A stretch of DNA of 64,000 nt from Flavobacterium urumqiense (GCF_900108015.1 NZ_FNVP01000012.1:1-64000); one strand, 5' to 3'. Positions 1 through 9,314 are shown, counted from the first letter of the stretch. Numbers and translations are program-made. The notes: generated by a model from the sequence alone, not told the origin.

Positions 1-205
1 ATTTTTGAAGTTTTTTTAGGAAATTTTTATCTCCATTTACTTCTCTTATTCTTATCAGTTTGTCAAGGAACTTTACTCTTTTTGCGGGGTGCAAATGTAA
101 CATCCGTTTTCTAATCTCACAAGCTTTTTAGAATCTTTTTTAGAAAATAAATTCTCTCTTTAATTCGTAATACTTGTCAGCTTATTAAAGAACGTATGCG
201 TTGTT
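1..205 (-). other. Leader of an rRNA operon running off the left edge (partial)
   Basis: Read on the minus strand, this stretch lies downstream of two tandem strong promoters and heads out of the window. It has no open reading frame of note. Tandem TAnnTTTG promoters each followed by a GCACC start region are typical of ribosomal RNA operons in Flavobacteria, so 16S rRNA is expected just beyond base 1. The rRNA gene itself is not in the window, so this is inference. Confidence 0.6.
92..122 (-). promoter_or_regulatory. Probable rrn promoter P2
   Basis: On the minus strand the -7 box TACATTTG (92-99) lies 20 bp from a TTG (120-122), the Bacteroidetes sigma-A arrangement. GCACCCCGC follows immediately. 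It resembles the second promoter upstream in both boxes and in the GCACC start. Confidence 0.65.
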
Positions 206-212
206 GCGGGTG

Positions 213-242
213 CAAAACTAGCACCTTTATACCGTTATTCAA
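213..242 (-). promoter_or_regulatory. Probable rrn promoter P1
   Basis: On the minus strand the -7 box TAGTTTTG (213-220) is separated by 19 bp from TTG (240-242). GCACCCGC follows the box, as in the promoter at 92-122. AAAAAGCTTG precedes both, so the two promoters are related copies. Confidence 0.65.
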
Positions 243-535
243 GCTTTTTAATCCCCTTTTTTTGATCTTTTCTTAACCTTCGCTTTAACTCGCTGGAAAC
301 GTGATTTTTGAAAGTGAATTATTTTTCCTCTCCCCGGCCCTCTCCGAAGGAAAGGGTGACTTTACAGATAAAAAATCGCAGATGTCATTATATAGGTAGC
401 AAATACTATATACTCTGTAAAAACTACAGTCCTATATATTGAGGTAACAAATGAATATCCATGAATGGAAATTTCATCTTTTATTAAATGACAAAGTCGA
501 TGAAACAAGAAATAACAAGATAAAACATGACGCAA

Positions 536-617
536 TAGCCCCGATAGCAGTGGAAATCCTTTTCTCGAGTTTTTTTACGAGAGAAAAGATTGAAACGAAT
601 AGCGGGAAATAGCTCCT
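536..617 (+). repeat. Interspersed hairpin repeat, copy A
   Basis: The conserved ends are ATAGCCCCGATAGCAG with AATCCTTTT on the left and AAAAGATTG with AGCGGGAAATAGCTCCT on the right. They frame a hairpin of TTTTCTCG with CGAGAGAAAA. Three more copies with the same ends and different hairpin centres lie at 16853-16925, 29113-29238 and 56347-56454. All four are intergenic. The function is unknown. Confidence 0.7.
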
Positions 618-699
618 AATAGAATTACACTCTTTTACCTAATTACAATAACTGTCATTTTGTTTTTATACCTATATAGTAACAAACCTTACATATCTA

Positions 700-730
700 T
701 TGTATGTGTTTTCGTAATCCTTTATATTTG
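700..730 (+). promoter_or_regulatory. Promoter of the thrS operon
   Basis: TTG at 700-702 and TATATTTG at 723-730 are separated by 20 bp, matching the Bacteroidetes consensus. Transcription would begin near 737, leaving a leader of only about 14 nt before thrS. There is therefore no room for a T-box or a long attenuator. Confidence 0.65.
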
Positions 731-750
731 CATTCTTAAAATATCAAACA

Positions 751-2697
751 ATGATTAAGATTACTTTGCCCGATGGGTCAGTTAGAGAGTATGCTTCAGG
801 GGTAACTCCCATGGATGTTGCTAAAAGCATTAGCGAAGGATTTGCTAGAAATGTGATTTCGGCTTCTTTTGATGGTACAACAATTGAAACTACAACTCAA
901 TTAACGACGGACGGGAGTCTTACATTATATACATGGAATGATGCTGATGGTAAAAAAGCTTTCTGGCATTCAACTTCGCACGTGATGGCACAGGTTCTTG
1001 AAGAATTGTATCCTGGGATAAAATTAACTCTTGGACCAGCAATATCTAATGGATTTTATTATGATGTAGATTTTGAAGATCAGAAAATTACTGATGCTGA
1101 CTTTAAAAAAATTGAGGATCGTGTTCTTGAAATTTCAAGAGGAAAACATGAATTCAAATTACGTCCCGTATCTAAAGCAGAAGCTTTAGCATTATACAAG
1201 GACAACGTTTACAAAACTGAACTTATAACAAATCTTGAAGACGGAACGATTACGTTTTGCGATCACGATACCTTTACAGATTTATGTCGTGGTGGTCATA
1301 TTCCGAATACCGGGATTATCAAAGCGATGAAAATCATGAGTGTTGCTGGAGCCTACTGGCGTGGTGATGAGAAGAACAAACAGTTAACTCGTGTTTATGG
1401 TACGTCGTTTCCTAAACAAAAAGATCTGACAGAATACTTGGAATTACTAGAAGAAGCTAAACGTCGCGATCATAGAAAATTAGGAAAAGAACTTGAGTTA
1501 TTTGCTTTTTCACAAAAGGTGGGTGCCGGATTACCGTTGTGGCTACCTAAAGGTGCTGCTTTGAGAGATCGACTAGAACAGTTTTTGAAAAAAGCACAGA
1601 AAAAAGGTGGATACGAGCAAGTGATTACGCCACATATTGGTCAGAAAGAACTATACGTAACTTCAGGGCATTATGCAAAATATGGCGCTGATAGTTTTCA
1701 ACCTATAAGTACTCCGGCCGAAGGAGAAGAGTTTTTATTAAAACCAATGAACTGTCCTCATCACTGTGAAATTTACAATGTACGTCCGTGGTCATACAAA
1801 GATTTACCGAAGCGTTATGCTGAATTTGGTACCGTTTACAGATACGAACAAAGTGGTGAATTACACGGTTTAACTCGGGTAAGAGGATTTACTCAGGATG
1901 ATGCGCATATTTTTTGTACTCCAGAACAATTAGACGAAGAGTTTAAAAAAGTAATTGACTTAGTACTCTATGTATTTGGTTCATTAGGATTTGAAAACTT
2001 TACAGCTCAGATATCTTTGAGAGATAAAGAGAATAGAGATAAGTATATCGGTAGTGATGAAAATTGGGAAAAAGCAGAAAATGCGATTATCAATGCCGCA
2101 AAAGATAAAAATTTAGACACTGTAGTAGAATATGGCGAAGCTGCTTTCTACGGTCCAAAACTGGATTTCATGGTAAAAGATGCTTTGGGAAGACAATGGC
2201 AATTAGGAACGATTCAAGTGGATTACAACCTACCGGAACGTTTTGATTTGACTTACAAAGGTTCTGACAACGAATTACACAGACCGGTGATGATTCACAG
2301 AGCACCGTTTGGTTCTATGGAGCGTTTTATAGCTATTTTATTAGAACATACAGCAGGAAATTTCCCACTTTGGTTGATGCCTGAACAAGCTATAATATTG
2401 TCTTTGAGCGAGAAATATGAAATATATGCGAAAAAAGTTTTAGATTTGCTAGAAAATCACGAAATTCGCGCCCTCATTGATAATAGAAACGAGACAATCG
2501 GAAAGAAAATCAGAGATGCCGAAATGCAAAAAACCCCGTTTATGTTGATCGTAGGCGAGGAAGAAGAGAAAAACGGTACCATCTCTATTCGTCGTCACGG
2601 ACAAGAAGGAAAGGGAAATATCAGCGTTACAATAGAAGAATTTGTTGCTATTGTAAACGAGGAAATCAATAAAACATTAAAAGTATTTACAGTTTAA
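751..2697 (+). CDS. thrS: Threonine--tRNA ligase
   Basis: Charges tRNA-Thr in the cytoplasm. The 648 residues match the full-length family architecture: TGS domain (about 1-60), second N-terminal editing domain (about 65-225), class II catalytic core (about 240-535) and anticodon-binding domain (about 540-640). Visible active-site features are MNCPHHCE with zinc ligand Cys335, DDAHIF with His386 and MIHRAPFG with His516. These correspond to Cys334, His385 and His511 of the E. coli enzyme. The start ATG follows a TAnnTTTG promoter by about 20 nt with no clear Shine-Dalgarno sequence. It is the first gene of the conserved thrS-infC-rpmI-rplT operon; the infC start lies 16 nt after its stop. Confidence 0.97.
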   Translation: MIKITLPDGSVREYASGVTPMDVAKSISEGFARNVISASFDGTTIETTTQLTTDGSLTLYTWNDADGKKAFWHSTSHVMAQVLEELYPGIKLTLGPAISNGFYYDVDFEDQKITDADFKKIEDRVLEISRGKHEFKLRPVSKAEALALYKDNVYKTELITNLEDGTITFCDHDTFTDLCRGGHIPNTGIIKAMKIMSVAGAYWRGDEKNKQLTRVYGTSFPKQKDLTEYLELLEEAKRRDHRKLGKELELFAFSQKVGAGLPLWLPKGAALRDRLEQFLKKAQKKGGYEQVITPHIGQKELYVTSGHYAKYGADSFQPISTPAEGEEFLLKPMNCPHHCEIYNVRPWSYKDLPKRYAEFGTVYRYEQSGELHGLTRVRGFTQDDAHIFCTPEQLDEEFKKVIDLVLYVFGSLGFENFTAQISLRDKENRDKYIGSDENWEKAENAIINAAKDKNLDTVVEYGEAAFYGPKLDFMVKDALGRQWQLGTIQVDYNLPERFDLTYKGSDNELHRPVMIHRAPFGSMERFIAILLEHTAGNFPLWLMPEQAIILSLSEKYEIYAKKVLDLLENHEIRALIDNRNETIGKKIRDAEMQKTPFMLIVGEEEEKNGTISIRRHGQEGKGNISVTIEEFVAIVNEEINKTLKVFTV

Positions 2698-2713
2698 CTT
2701 AAATTATAAAGTC

Positions 2714-3271
2714 ATAGCAATAAGAAGCAACAGAGGTTACCAACCTCGCGTAGAAAAAAAAGATGCCCACAGAATAAACAGTCTTATTCGTGGTGTACAA
2801 GAAGTGAGACTTGTAGGTGAAAATATTGAGCCTGGAGTTTTTAAACTTTCAGAAGCTTTAAGATTAGCTGACCAATTTGAATTGGATTTAGTTGAGATTT
2901 CCCCTAATGCTGAACCTCCGGTTTGCAAAATCATGGATTACAAGAAATTTGTTTACGAGCAAAAGAAACGTGATAAAATCCTAAAAGCGAAATCTACACA
3001 AGTAGTCGTTAAGGAAATTCGTTTTGGACCTCAAACAGATGAACATGATTATGAATTTAAGAGAAAAAATGCAGAGAAGTTCTTGAAAGAAGGAGCAAAA
3101 TTAAAAGCTTTTGTATTCTTTAAAGGACGTTCAATCATTTATAAAGATCAAGGTCAAATCTTATTATTGAGATTAGCAACAGATCTAGAAGAATTTGGTA
3201 AAGTGGAAGCGATGCCAGTTTTGGAAGGAAAGAGAATGATTATGTTCATTGCACCTAAGAAAAAGAAGTAA
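2714..3271 (+). CDS. infC: Translation initiation factor IF-3 (non-AUG start)
   Basis: Binds the 30S subunit, prevents premature 50S joining and monitors start-codon choice. Both IF-3 domains are readable: the N-terminal domain with [15 protein letters not shown] and [13 protein letters not shown], and the C-terminal domain with [16 protein letters not shown] and the basic KKKK tail. The first GTG in frame (2804) falls inside the conserved N-terminal domain, so it cannot be the real start. The family N-terminus (AIRSNRGYQ) is reached only with ATA at 2714, giving 185 residues. No ATG, GTG or TTG lies in frame between the thrS stop and 2804. Rare start codons on infC are known from E. coli (AUU), where they let IF-3 repress its own synthesis. 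The exact start is inferred. Confidence 0.9.
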   Translation: MAIRSNRGYQPRVEKKDAHRINSLIRGVQEVRLVGENIEPGVFKLSEALRLADQFELDLVEISPNAEPPVCKIMDYKKFVYEQKKRDKILKAKSTQVVVKEIRFGPQTDEHDYEFKRKNAEKFLKEGAKLKAFVFFKGRSIIYKDQGQILLLRLATDLEEFGKVEAMPVLEGKRMIMFIAPKKKK

Positions 3272-3366
3272 ACAGTTTGCAGTGTTCAGTTTTCAGTTTG
3301 AACTTTAAACATGAAGCTTTAAACATAAGATAAGTAAGTAAGAATAAATTAAAATACTAGGAAAAA

Positions 3367-3564
3367 ATGCCTAAAATGAAAACCAAATCTAGCGCCAAGA
3401 AACGTTTTAAAGTTACTGGTTCTGGAAAGATTAAAAGAAAGCATGCTTTTAAAAGTCACATCTTGACTAAAAAATCGAAAAAACGTAAATTAGCTTTGAC
3501 ACACTCAGCGCTAGTTCACAAAACAGATATGAAAAGCATCAAACAACAATTAAGAATTATATAA
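3367..3564 (+). CDS. rpmI: 50S ribosomal protein L35
   Basis: This 65-residue, very basic protein begins [18 protein letters not shown] and includes the L35 pattern [18 protein letters not shown]. Length and position between infC and rplT match the family. It is a structural component of the large subunit. The 95-bp gap after infC is AT-rich and shows no convincing terminator, so co-transcription with the upstream genes is likely. Confidence 0.97.
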   Translation: MPKMKTKSSAKKRFKVTGSGKIKRKHAFKSHILTKKSKKRKLALTHSALVHKTDMKSIKQQLRII

Positions 3565-3597
3565 TAATTCTTTAGGTTAAAACAATTTCAAATAACC

Positions 3598-3645
3598 TTG
3601 GAGTACGGCCATTAAGTGCTTTTGATTAAATTCAAGCCGCCTGCT
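3598..3645 (+). promoter_or_regulatory. Possible structured leader before rplT
   Basis: The 100-bp rpmI-rplT gap is less AT-rich than neighbouring gaps. It can pair CGGC (3606-3609) with GCCG (3636-3639) around an AT-rich loop. L20 represses its own operon in E. coli and Bacillus by binding leader RNA, so an L20-binding fold here is plausible. It has not been shown by alignment. Confidence 0.35.
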
Positions 3646-3664
3646 ACAAAAACACATCAAAATT

Positions 3665-4009
3665 ATGCCAAGATCGGTAAATTCAGTTGCTAAAAGAGCA
3701 AGAAGAAAAAAAATAATGAAGCAAGCCAAAGGTTTCTTTGGTAGACGTAAAAACGTTTGGACAGTTGCTAAGAATGCGGTAGAGAAAGCAATGTGCTACG
3801 CTTACCGTGACAGAAAAGTGAACAAAAGAAATTTCCGTGCTTTATGGATTCAACGTATCAACGCTGGAGCTAGATTGGAAGGAATGTCTTATTCACAATT
3901 CATGGGTAAAGTAAAAGCTAACGGAATTGAATTGAACAGAAAAGTTCTTGCAGATTTAGCTATGAACCATCCTGAAGCTTTCAAAGCAGTACTTAATAAA
4001 GTAAAATAA
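3665..4009 (+). CDS. rplT: 50S ribosomal protein L20
   Basis: The 114 residues carry the L20 signature: [34 protein letters not shown] and [20 protein letters not shown]. It binds 23S rRNA early in large-subunit assembly and commonly acts as translational repressor of the infC-rpmI-rplT operon. It is the last gene of the operon, followed about 40 bp later by a strong terminator. Confidence 0.97.
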   Translation: MPRSVNSVAKRARRKKIMKQAKGFFGRRKNVWTVAKNAVEKAMCYAYRDRKVNKRNFRALWIQRINAGARLEGMSYSQFMGKVKANGIELNRKVLADLAMNHPEAFKAVLNKVK

Positions 4010-4049
4010 ACGTTTTATCAACTCAATTTAGATTACTTACTTATATAGA

Positions 4050-4078
4050 AACCTCAATCGAAAGATTGGGGTTTTTTG
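4050..4078 (+). terminator. Terminator of the thrS-rplT operon
   Basis: AACCTCAATC (4050-4059), a GAAA loop and GATTGGGGTT (4064-4073) form a 10-bp stem with one G-T pair, followed by a T run. This is a standard intrinsic terminator just after rplT. Confidence 0.9.
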
Positions 4079-4160
4079 TTTTTTAAGAGTATTAATGACT
4101 ACACAAAATATACAAATGAGATAACTCTTCTATCATAATTAATTTCTGTATTTTCGAGAA

Positions 4161-5257
4161 ATGAAACCCCAAAAAAAACCATTTCACAATCTAGATACCA
4201 TTATTAGCCTTACTTTATGTCATACAATCTTGTGAGAAAAATACGCAAAAGAATTCTCAGAAAAAACGCGATGTTACAGAAATAAATAAACTACTAGCAC
4301 TTGGTCACAAACATTATGCTAATGAAAGATTTGATAGTTCTTACTATTACTACAGCAAAGCCAAATATGCTGCCGAAATAAGAAAAGACACTTCCAGAAT
4401 TATTCACTCAACAAGTTGGCTTTCTCAAACACAAAGAATTTAAGGCGATTATGCTGGGAGTGAAGCCACAGCTGGAAAGGCTCTACCTCTTTTTTGATAA
4501 AATCAGATACGATTCAATTACAGAAAAGAACGAAAATCTAAAACTAAAAGCGCAAGCAATATTTCAACAAGAACAACAGCAAAACAAAAATTTACTCCTG
4601 TGTTTCGTGGTTGCAATTATTATTGCCATGAGTATTGTTGTTGGTAATTTCCTTGTAGCAAAACACAAACGAGAAAAAATGAAAAGCGCTGAAATTCGAA
4701 TTGCTAAAAAACTACATGATGAATTGGCCAATGATGTCTTTCAAACTATGGCTTTTGCTGAAACACAAGACTTATCCACTACTCAAAATAAAGAAATGGT
4801 ACTTACCAATCTAAATACCATTTATTCCAGAACACGGCACATTTCTACAGAAAACAGCACTAGTGAATAAGAACGTCTCTTTGTATCCAGTTTAAAAGAA
4901 ATGATGTCAGGATTCAATAATAATGAAGTGACTGTATTGATCAATGGAATCGACACAATCAATTGGATAACCATAGAAAGTAATGAAAAAATTACAGTTT
5001 ATCGTATGCTTCAAGAATTACTTGTCAATATGAAAAATCAAAGTCAATGCGGTCTAGCAGTACTACCTTTCAAAAAAACAGAAAATAAAGAACAAATAGA
5101 TTACAGTAATAATGGCGTTGGAGGAATAATAGATGAATTAAATTTAAAAATTGGATTACGAAATTTAGAAAACCGGATCCAGGCTATAAAAGGGACAATT
5201 ACTTTTATCACAAAATCTGACAAAGGATTCATAGTGCTTATTGTTGTTCCAATTTAA
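4161..5257 (+). pseudogene. Decayed TPR sensor histidine kinase (copy of the 6785 gene)
   Basis: This is a damaged paralogue of the intact kinase at 6785-8509. The promoter-proximal sequence TTAATTTCTGTATTTTCG and the start region are shared. The N-terminal part has an early stop, and most of the TPR domain is missing: only the start of the repeats is seen before the match jumps to the membrane segment. The kinase part remains in one frame from 4451 (KKLHDELANDV box, SLKEMMSGFN, LQELLVNM), broken by a single TAA at 4868-4870. Key ATP-lid residues have drifted: intact KKHSQ reads NQSQ, and DNGIG reads NNGVG. It is very unlikely to make a working kinase. Confidence 0.85.
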
Positions 5258-5311
5258 GTACAGCCTTGTAGTTGTGAAGTTTTAATTGTTGAAGTTTAAA
5301 TTGAATTGCCA

Positions 5312-6211
5312 TTATCTATTTATATATTTTTTTATAATGTATTCAGATATTGGTTTTAAGGTTTTCTCCGTTTCTGGATGTAAGCCTGGCTGATTAAAAT
5401 ATTCATACTTACCCCCAAATGATTTCCCATACCAAACAATAGGTTTCCCTTTTTTGAAGAAAATTGTATATGTGTTAACCTCAATTTTTTTAAAGGACAA
5501 TAAATCTTCGTTTAAAACTAATACGGATGTTAGATTTCCAGTCCCTAATCTTTCATTTTTGCAATCTACTGCTTCATAATGATCTCCATCCCACTTCATA
5601 CATTCTCTTTCGGGGAAAATCATACTCTTTACTGTATAGCCCATAAAAAACAAAGATAAAAACACAGACAAAATCATGACTATCTTTTTCTTTATACCAT
5701 CATTATTCTTGGTTTCTATTACTTTTTTAACCCATTTTTCTTCACTAAAATAATCCAAATCAGCTTCCTTTTCTTCTACTAATGGAGTAACGTCTAAAAT
5801 ACTTCTTTCAATACTTCTTTCAATACTTCTTTCAATAATTTTTCCATTAAGTAAATACTTATTGTAAGGTCTTGGATTAAAATCAACAAGAATGGCTGCC
5901 ACTTCTATTCTTGTCACATTATCCAAATCCTTCTCTTCTTTTAAAAATGATATTATAGGTTTGAATTTTCCAATATCAAAATTCTCAATTTCCTTCCTCA
6001 GCTGTTCCTCTTCTTTTACATTAAAAAACATTCTAAATACACTACTATCCGTTTTTGTCAAACAATTATCAAGCCTCATCAAACACAGATTTCGTAATTG
6101 AGCAGGTGTAGGATTTAATAAAATACCTGAAACTTCTTCAATTTTCGACACTTCATATTTTATTCTTATGGAATTCTTGTATTCTTCAAAAGTAATTTTG
6201 TTCATAAGCAT
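5312..6211 (-). CDS. Membrane-anchored protein of unknown function
   Basis: No family was recognised. The 299-residue product has a charged, mostly helical N-terminal half (about 1-170), one hydrophobic segment (about 178-197, MILSVFLSLFFMGYTVKS) and a C-terminal domain of about 100 residues beginning PERECMKWDGDHY. That domain holds a pair of cysteines (ECMKW and VDCKN) that could bond in the periplasm. Residues IERS occur three times in a row near position 128, encoded by an exact 12-bp tandem repeat. The start was chosen at 6211; MNKITFEEY two codons later is an equally good start. It lies convergent with the kinase pseudogene and stands alone. Confidence 0.6.
   Translation of the reverse strand: MLMNKITFEEYKNSIRIKYEVSKIEEVSGILLNPTPAQLRNLCLMRLDNCLTKTDSSVFRMFFNVKEEEQLRKEIENFDIGKFKPIISFLKEEKDLDNVTRIEVAAILVDFNPRPYNKYLLNGKIIERSIERSIERSILDVTPLVEEKEADLDYFSEEKWVKKVIETKNNDGIKKKIVMILSVFLSLFFMGYTVKSMIFPERECMKWDGDHYEAVDCKNERLGTGNLTSVLVLNEDLLSFKKIEVNTYTIFFKKGKPIVWYGKSFGGKYEYFNQPGLHPETEKTLKPISEYIIKKYINR
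5799..5834. repeat. 12-bp tandem repeat, three exact units
   Basis: ATACTTCTTTCA is repeated three times without change inside the preceding gene. The unit is a multiple of three, so gain or loss of copies would lengthen or shorten an IERS run without shifting frame. This suggests a slippage-variable linker. Confidence 0.85.
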
Positions 6212-6550
6212 TTACTGGAATTATTCGGAATCCTATGGAAACCTTTGGAATTAGCGGAATCATCGGAATTCCATTCAAATTATTCAACAAAGACAGCATT
6301 TCTTTGCCACGGAATCAGTTCATGTTTTGAATTGCAATCAAGACAAATGTACAAAACTAGTTCTAAAAAAGTGTCGCTAAATAGCATGGCAAGTTTATTC
6401 GGGAAGTATAAATAATACTATTCTGTTTCAGCGCACTTCACTTCCCAAAAAGCAAAAGAATAAAATGTTTTAACGGCGTGCCTATTCCGGCAAAGATTCG
6501 ATTTGAATATCGGACAGCCCAACCTATGTCTAATTTTTAATTCCAAAAAA
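6212..6550. other. Non-coding region with degenerate GGAAT-rich repeats
   Basis: Bases 6217-6274 contain six spaced GGAAT or GGAAA units, several as CGGAAT. Further right, CAAATGTA (6344-6351) reads TACATTTG on the minus strand and may be the promoter of the 6211 gene, giving a leader of about 130 nt. No gene is seen. Confidence 0.4.
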
Positions 6551-6727
6551 ATGAAAAGAATAATTTTAGTATCTTGTTATATCATTGCATGTCTTGCTAT
6601 GGTTTCCTGTACCAATGACGAAATGGAAACCAACCCAAATAATAAACAACAAGTATCCGCTAATGCTGATAGTAATCCAATTGACGGACAAAATGGTCAA
6701 ACTCCTATAATTACACCAAAACCGTAA
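6551..6727 (+). CDS. Small lipoprotein upstream of the TPR kinase
   Basis: A 58-residue protein with an N-terminal export signal (MKRIILVSCYIIACLAMVSC) whose last cysteine fits a lipobox. A short, polar, Asn/Gln/Pro-rich tail follows (NDEMETNPNNKQQ...TPIITPKP). An in-frame ATG at 6503 would add 16 residues before the signal and is disfavoured. The gene sits 57 bp before the sensor kinase on the same strand. The tail is too short for an enzyme, so it may be a surface peptide sensed by or accompanying the kinase; that is conjecture. Confidence 0.7.
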   Translation: MKRIILVSCYIIACLAMVSCTNDEMETNPNNKQQVSANADSNPIDGQNGQTPIITPKP

Positions 6728-6784
6728 TTAAAATTGTTAATTCAAATACTACAATATTTTAATTAATTTCTGTATTTTCGGGAA

Positions 6785-8509
6785 ATGATACTAAAAAAGT
6801 TACTTTTCCCGATTTACATTTTATTACTATTGCTATTATTTGTATTACAATCCTGCAAAAAAGAACAGCAAAATATTCCCAAATCTAAAAGCATTGCGAA
6901 TTATTCTAAGTATATAACCCTCGCTGAAAAATATTTTGAAAACCAAAAAAACGATAGTGCTTTCTACTATTATAATAAAATAAAATCTACTTCTGATGTT
7001 TCAACAGACAATGAAAAGATAATTTATTCGCTATTAAAAATGGCCATCATTCAACAAAACGAAGGAGATTATTCCAGTAGTGAAACTACAGCAACAGAAG
7101 CCTTATTATTATTTCAGAAAGACACAAATCCAGCATATAAATGTTCTCTTTTCAATATATTAGGAATAAATTACGAGAACCTATACGATTATAATAATGC
7201 CGTTTATTATTACAATCAAGCCTATAATCAAGCAGATAATGAATTACAAAAAGCAGTTCTTAAAAATAATATTGCCGTAGTATATATGGATAAGGAAGAT
7301 TACCGTCGTTCCATAAATATTCTTTTGCCATTAACGCTAAAAAAAGAGATCCCGAACGGCGCTGAAAATAATGCCAGAGCACTCGATAATTTAGGTTATT
7401 CATATTTCCTAATTGGTAATGCAAAAAGTCTCGACTATTTAAATCAATCCTTGAAAATAAGAAAACAAATAAAAGATAATTTTGGCATCATGGCTAGTTA
7501 TATTCATTTTTCTGAATTTTACAAAGATAGCAAACCAAAAAAATCATATAATTATGCGCGATTGGCCTATGAAAAAGCAACCGAAATAAATAGTGTAAAT
7601 ACTCGCTTAAAATCGTTAGCATTATTAGTAGAAAGTAGCATTGGGAACGAATCAAAAAAATTTTCCATGTTGCACCTCCATATCAATGACAGTATCAATA
7701 AAGTGAGACAAAAGGCAAGAAATCAATTTGCTAAAATAAAATACGATTCCAAAAAAGAAAAAGAAGATAATTTAAAACTAAAATCCCAAAAAGCAGAAAA
7801 TGCGCTTCAATTAGAGCAACAGAAAAACAGAAATCTACTCTTATATTTTGTTGTTGGAATTATTATTATGATCAGTATTTTTATATCTAATTTTCTTGTA
7901 GCCAAAAATAAAAGAGAAAGAATAATAACCTCATATAATACTGAGATTCGAATCGCGAAAAAACTTCATGATGAATTGGCTAACGATGTCTATCAAACCA
8001 TGGCTTTTGCCGAAACTCAAGATTTATCCACCGGCCATAATAAAGAAGTATTACTTAACAACCTAGACACGATCTATTCCAGAACACGAAACATTTCTAA
8101 AGAAAACAGTATTGTAGAAACTGGCGCTCACTTTTTACCCAATCTCAAGGAAATGATGTCTGGATTCAATACTAATGAAGTCAACATATTGACCAATGGA
8201 ATAGATTCTATTAATTGGGCAACTGTAGAAAATAATAAAAAAATTACTATTTATAGAGTCCTGCAAGAACTACTTGTTAACATGAAAAAGCATAGCCAAT
8301 GTAATTTAGTAGTGCTAACTTTTAAAAAAAATGAAAATAAATTACAAATAGAATACAGCGATAACGGCATTGGAGCAACATTCGATGAAAAAAAATCAAG
8401 AAATGGGTTACAGAATGTGGAAAACCGTATTCAAGCTATAAAAGGAACTGTTACTTTTGATACTAAATCCAACAAAGGATTTAAAGTAACAATACTATTC
8501 CCAATATAA
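6785..8509 (+). CDS. TPR-containing sensor histidine kinase
   Basis: Sensor half of a two-component pair (574 residues). Order: hydrophobic N-terminus ending in LQSCKKEQQ, a possible lipobox; TPR-like helical repeats (about 40-300) probably in the periplasm; coiled coil (about 310-350); one membrane segment (about 355-378, LLLYFVVGIIIMISIFISNF); a dimerisation helix with KKLHDELANDV, where His395 is the likely phosphate site; and an HATPase domain with N box Asn499 (LQELLVN) and DNGIG at 526-530. No DNA-binding domain is present. The regulator gene starts 12 bp after the stop, so the two are co-transcribed. A decayed duplicate lies at 4161-5257. Confidence 0.88.
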   Translation: MILKKLLFPIYILLLLLLFVLQSCKKEQQNIPKSKSIANYSKYITLAEKYFENQKNDSAFYYYNKIKSTSDVSTDNEKIIYSLLKMAIIQQNEGDYSSSETTATEALLLFQKDTNPAYKCSLFNILGINYENLYDYNNAVYYYNQAYNQADNELQKAVLKNNIAVVYMDKEDYRRSINILLPLTLKKEIPNGAENNARALDNLGYSYFLIGNAKSLDYLNQSLKIRKQIKDNFGIMASYIHFSEFYKDSKPKKSYNYARLAYEKATEINSVNTRLKSLALLVESSIGNESKKFSMLHLHINDSINKVRQKARNQFAKIKYDSKKEKEDNLKLKSQKAENALQLEQQKNRNLLLYFVVGIIIMISIFISNFLVAKNKRERIITSYNTEIRIAKKLHDELANDVYQTMAFAETQDLSTGHNKEVLLNNLDTIYSRTRNISKENSIVETGAHFLPNLKEMMSGFNTNEVNILTNGIDSINWATVENNKKITIYRVLQELLVNMKKHSQCNLVVLTFKKNENKLQIEYSDNGIGATFDEKKSRNGLQNVENRIQAIKGTVTFDTKSNKGFKVTILFPI

Positions 8510-8520
8510 TCAGCATCATT

Positions 8521-9189
8521 ATGTTTAATAAAGTTTTAATTGCCGAAGATTTAGATAGCATAAGTGTAGCAGTAATTCAAGCGCTTGAAATGCTTTCTGT
8601 TGTTGAAATTCACCATGCTAAATATTGTGACGATGCTTATTTAAAAATAAAAAAAGCACTTCTCGATAAAGTACCTTATAATCTATTAATTAGTGATTTG
8701 TCATTTAAGACAGACCATCGGGAAAACAAGCTTACTTCTGGTGAAGAACTTATCGAAGCCGTAAAAAAGGTGCAACCAGACATCAAGACAATAGTATTCT
8801 CTATAGAAGACAAATCCTTTAGAATAAAATCACTTTTTAATACTTTAGGTATTAATGCTTATGTTTCTAAAGGACGAAATAGTTTGCCTGAACTTCAAAC
8901 CGCAATTCAGCGTGTTTATGAAAATGAGGACAAAATAATTTCTAATGAATTGTCTCATACCTTGAGAGGCAAGTCAATTTTTGAAATTGAAGCTTATGAT
9001 ATTTCTCTTTTGAAATTATTATCTAAAGGTTATATCCTAGATGAAATTGCAAAAGAATTAAAAGAAGCAGGAATAAGTCCAAATGGCAGTAGTAGTATTG
9101 AAAAACGAATCAATAAACTTAAAGTGTACTTTAAAGCCAGTAATAACGTTCATTTGATCGCAATAACTAAAGATTTAGGATTAGTCTAA
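8521..9189 (+). CDS. Response regulator with atypical LuxR-like output domain
   Basis: Partner of the upstream kinase. The receiver domain (about 1-125) has the acidic pair Glu9-Asp10, phospho-acceptor Asp59 in LLISDLSF, Ser94 and Lys117 (VSKG). The loop after Asp59 is unusually long. The C-terminal part (about 160-222) reads like a GerE/LuxR helix-turn-helix (LLKLLSKGYILDEIAKEL, then SSSIEKRINKLKVYF), but with an insertion between the two helices. It is therefore a probable DNA-binding regulator. The palindromes at 9315, 9776 and 10526 just downstream are natural candidate targets, by inference from position only. Confidence 0.85.
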   Translation: MFNKVLIAEDLDSISVAVIQALEMLSVVEIHHAKYCDDAYLKIKKALLDKVPYNLLISDLSFKTDHRENKLTSGEELIEAVKKVQPDIKTIVFSIEDKSFRIKSLFNTLGINAYVSKGRNSLPELQTAIQRVYENEDKIISNELSHTLRGKSIFEIEAYDISLLKLLSKGYILDEIAKELKEAGISPNGSSSIEKRINKLKVYFKASNNVHLIAITKDLGLV

Positions 9190-9314
9190 CAAAAATCCAA
9201 TAGTGCCCGCAATTCAATTCAGCGAACTATACTATAAACTTAAAATTAGTAATTGAATTCGTTAAAAAAATTAAACCCCTCCAATTAACATTTTTTTTTA
9301 AAATAATTGATCAC

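Noticed and set aside
2804..3271. IF-3 starting at the GTG at 2804
   Set aside because: That start would remove about 30 conserved residues of the N-terminal domain that are encoded in frame upstream.
5799..5834. Possible CRISPR-like array
   Set aside because: Three contiguous 12-bp units without spacers form a plain tandem repeat. No array with regular spacers was seen anywhere in the window.
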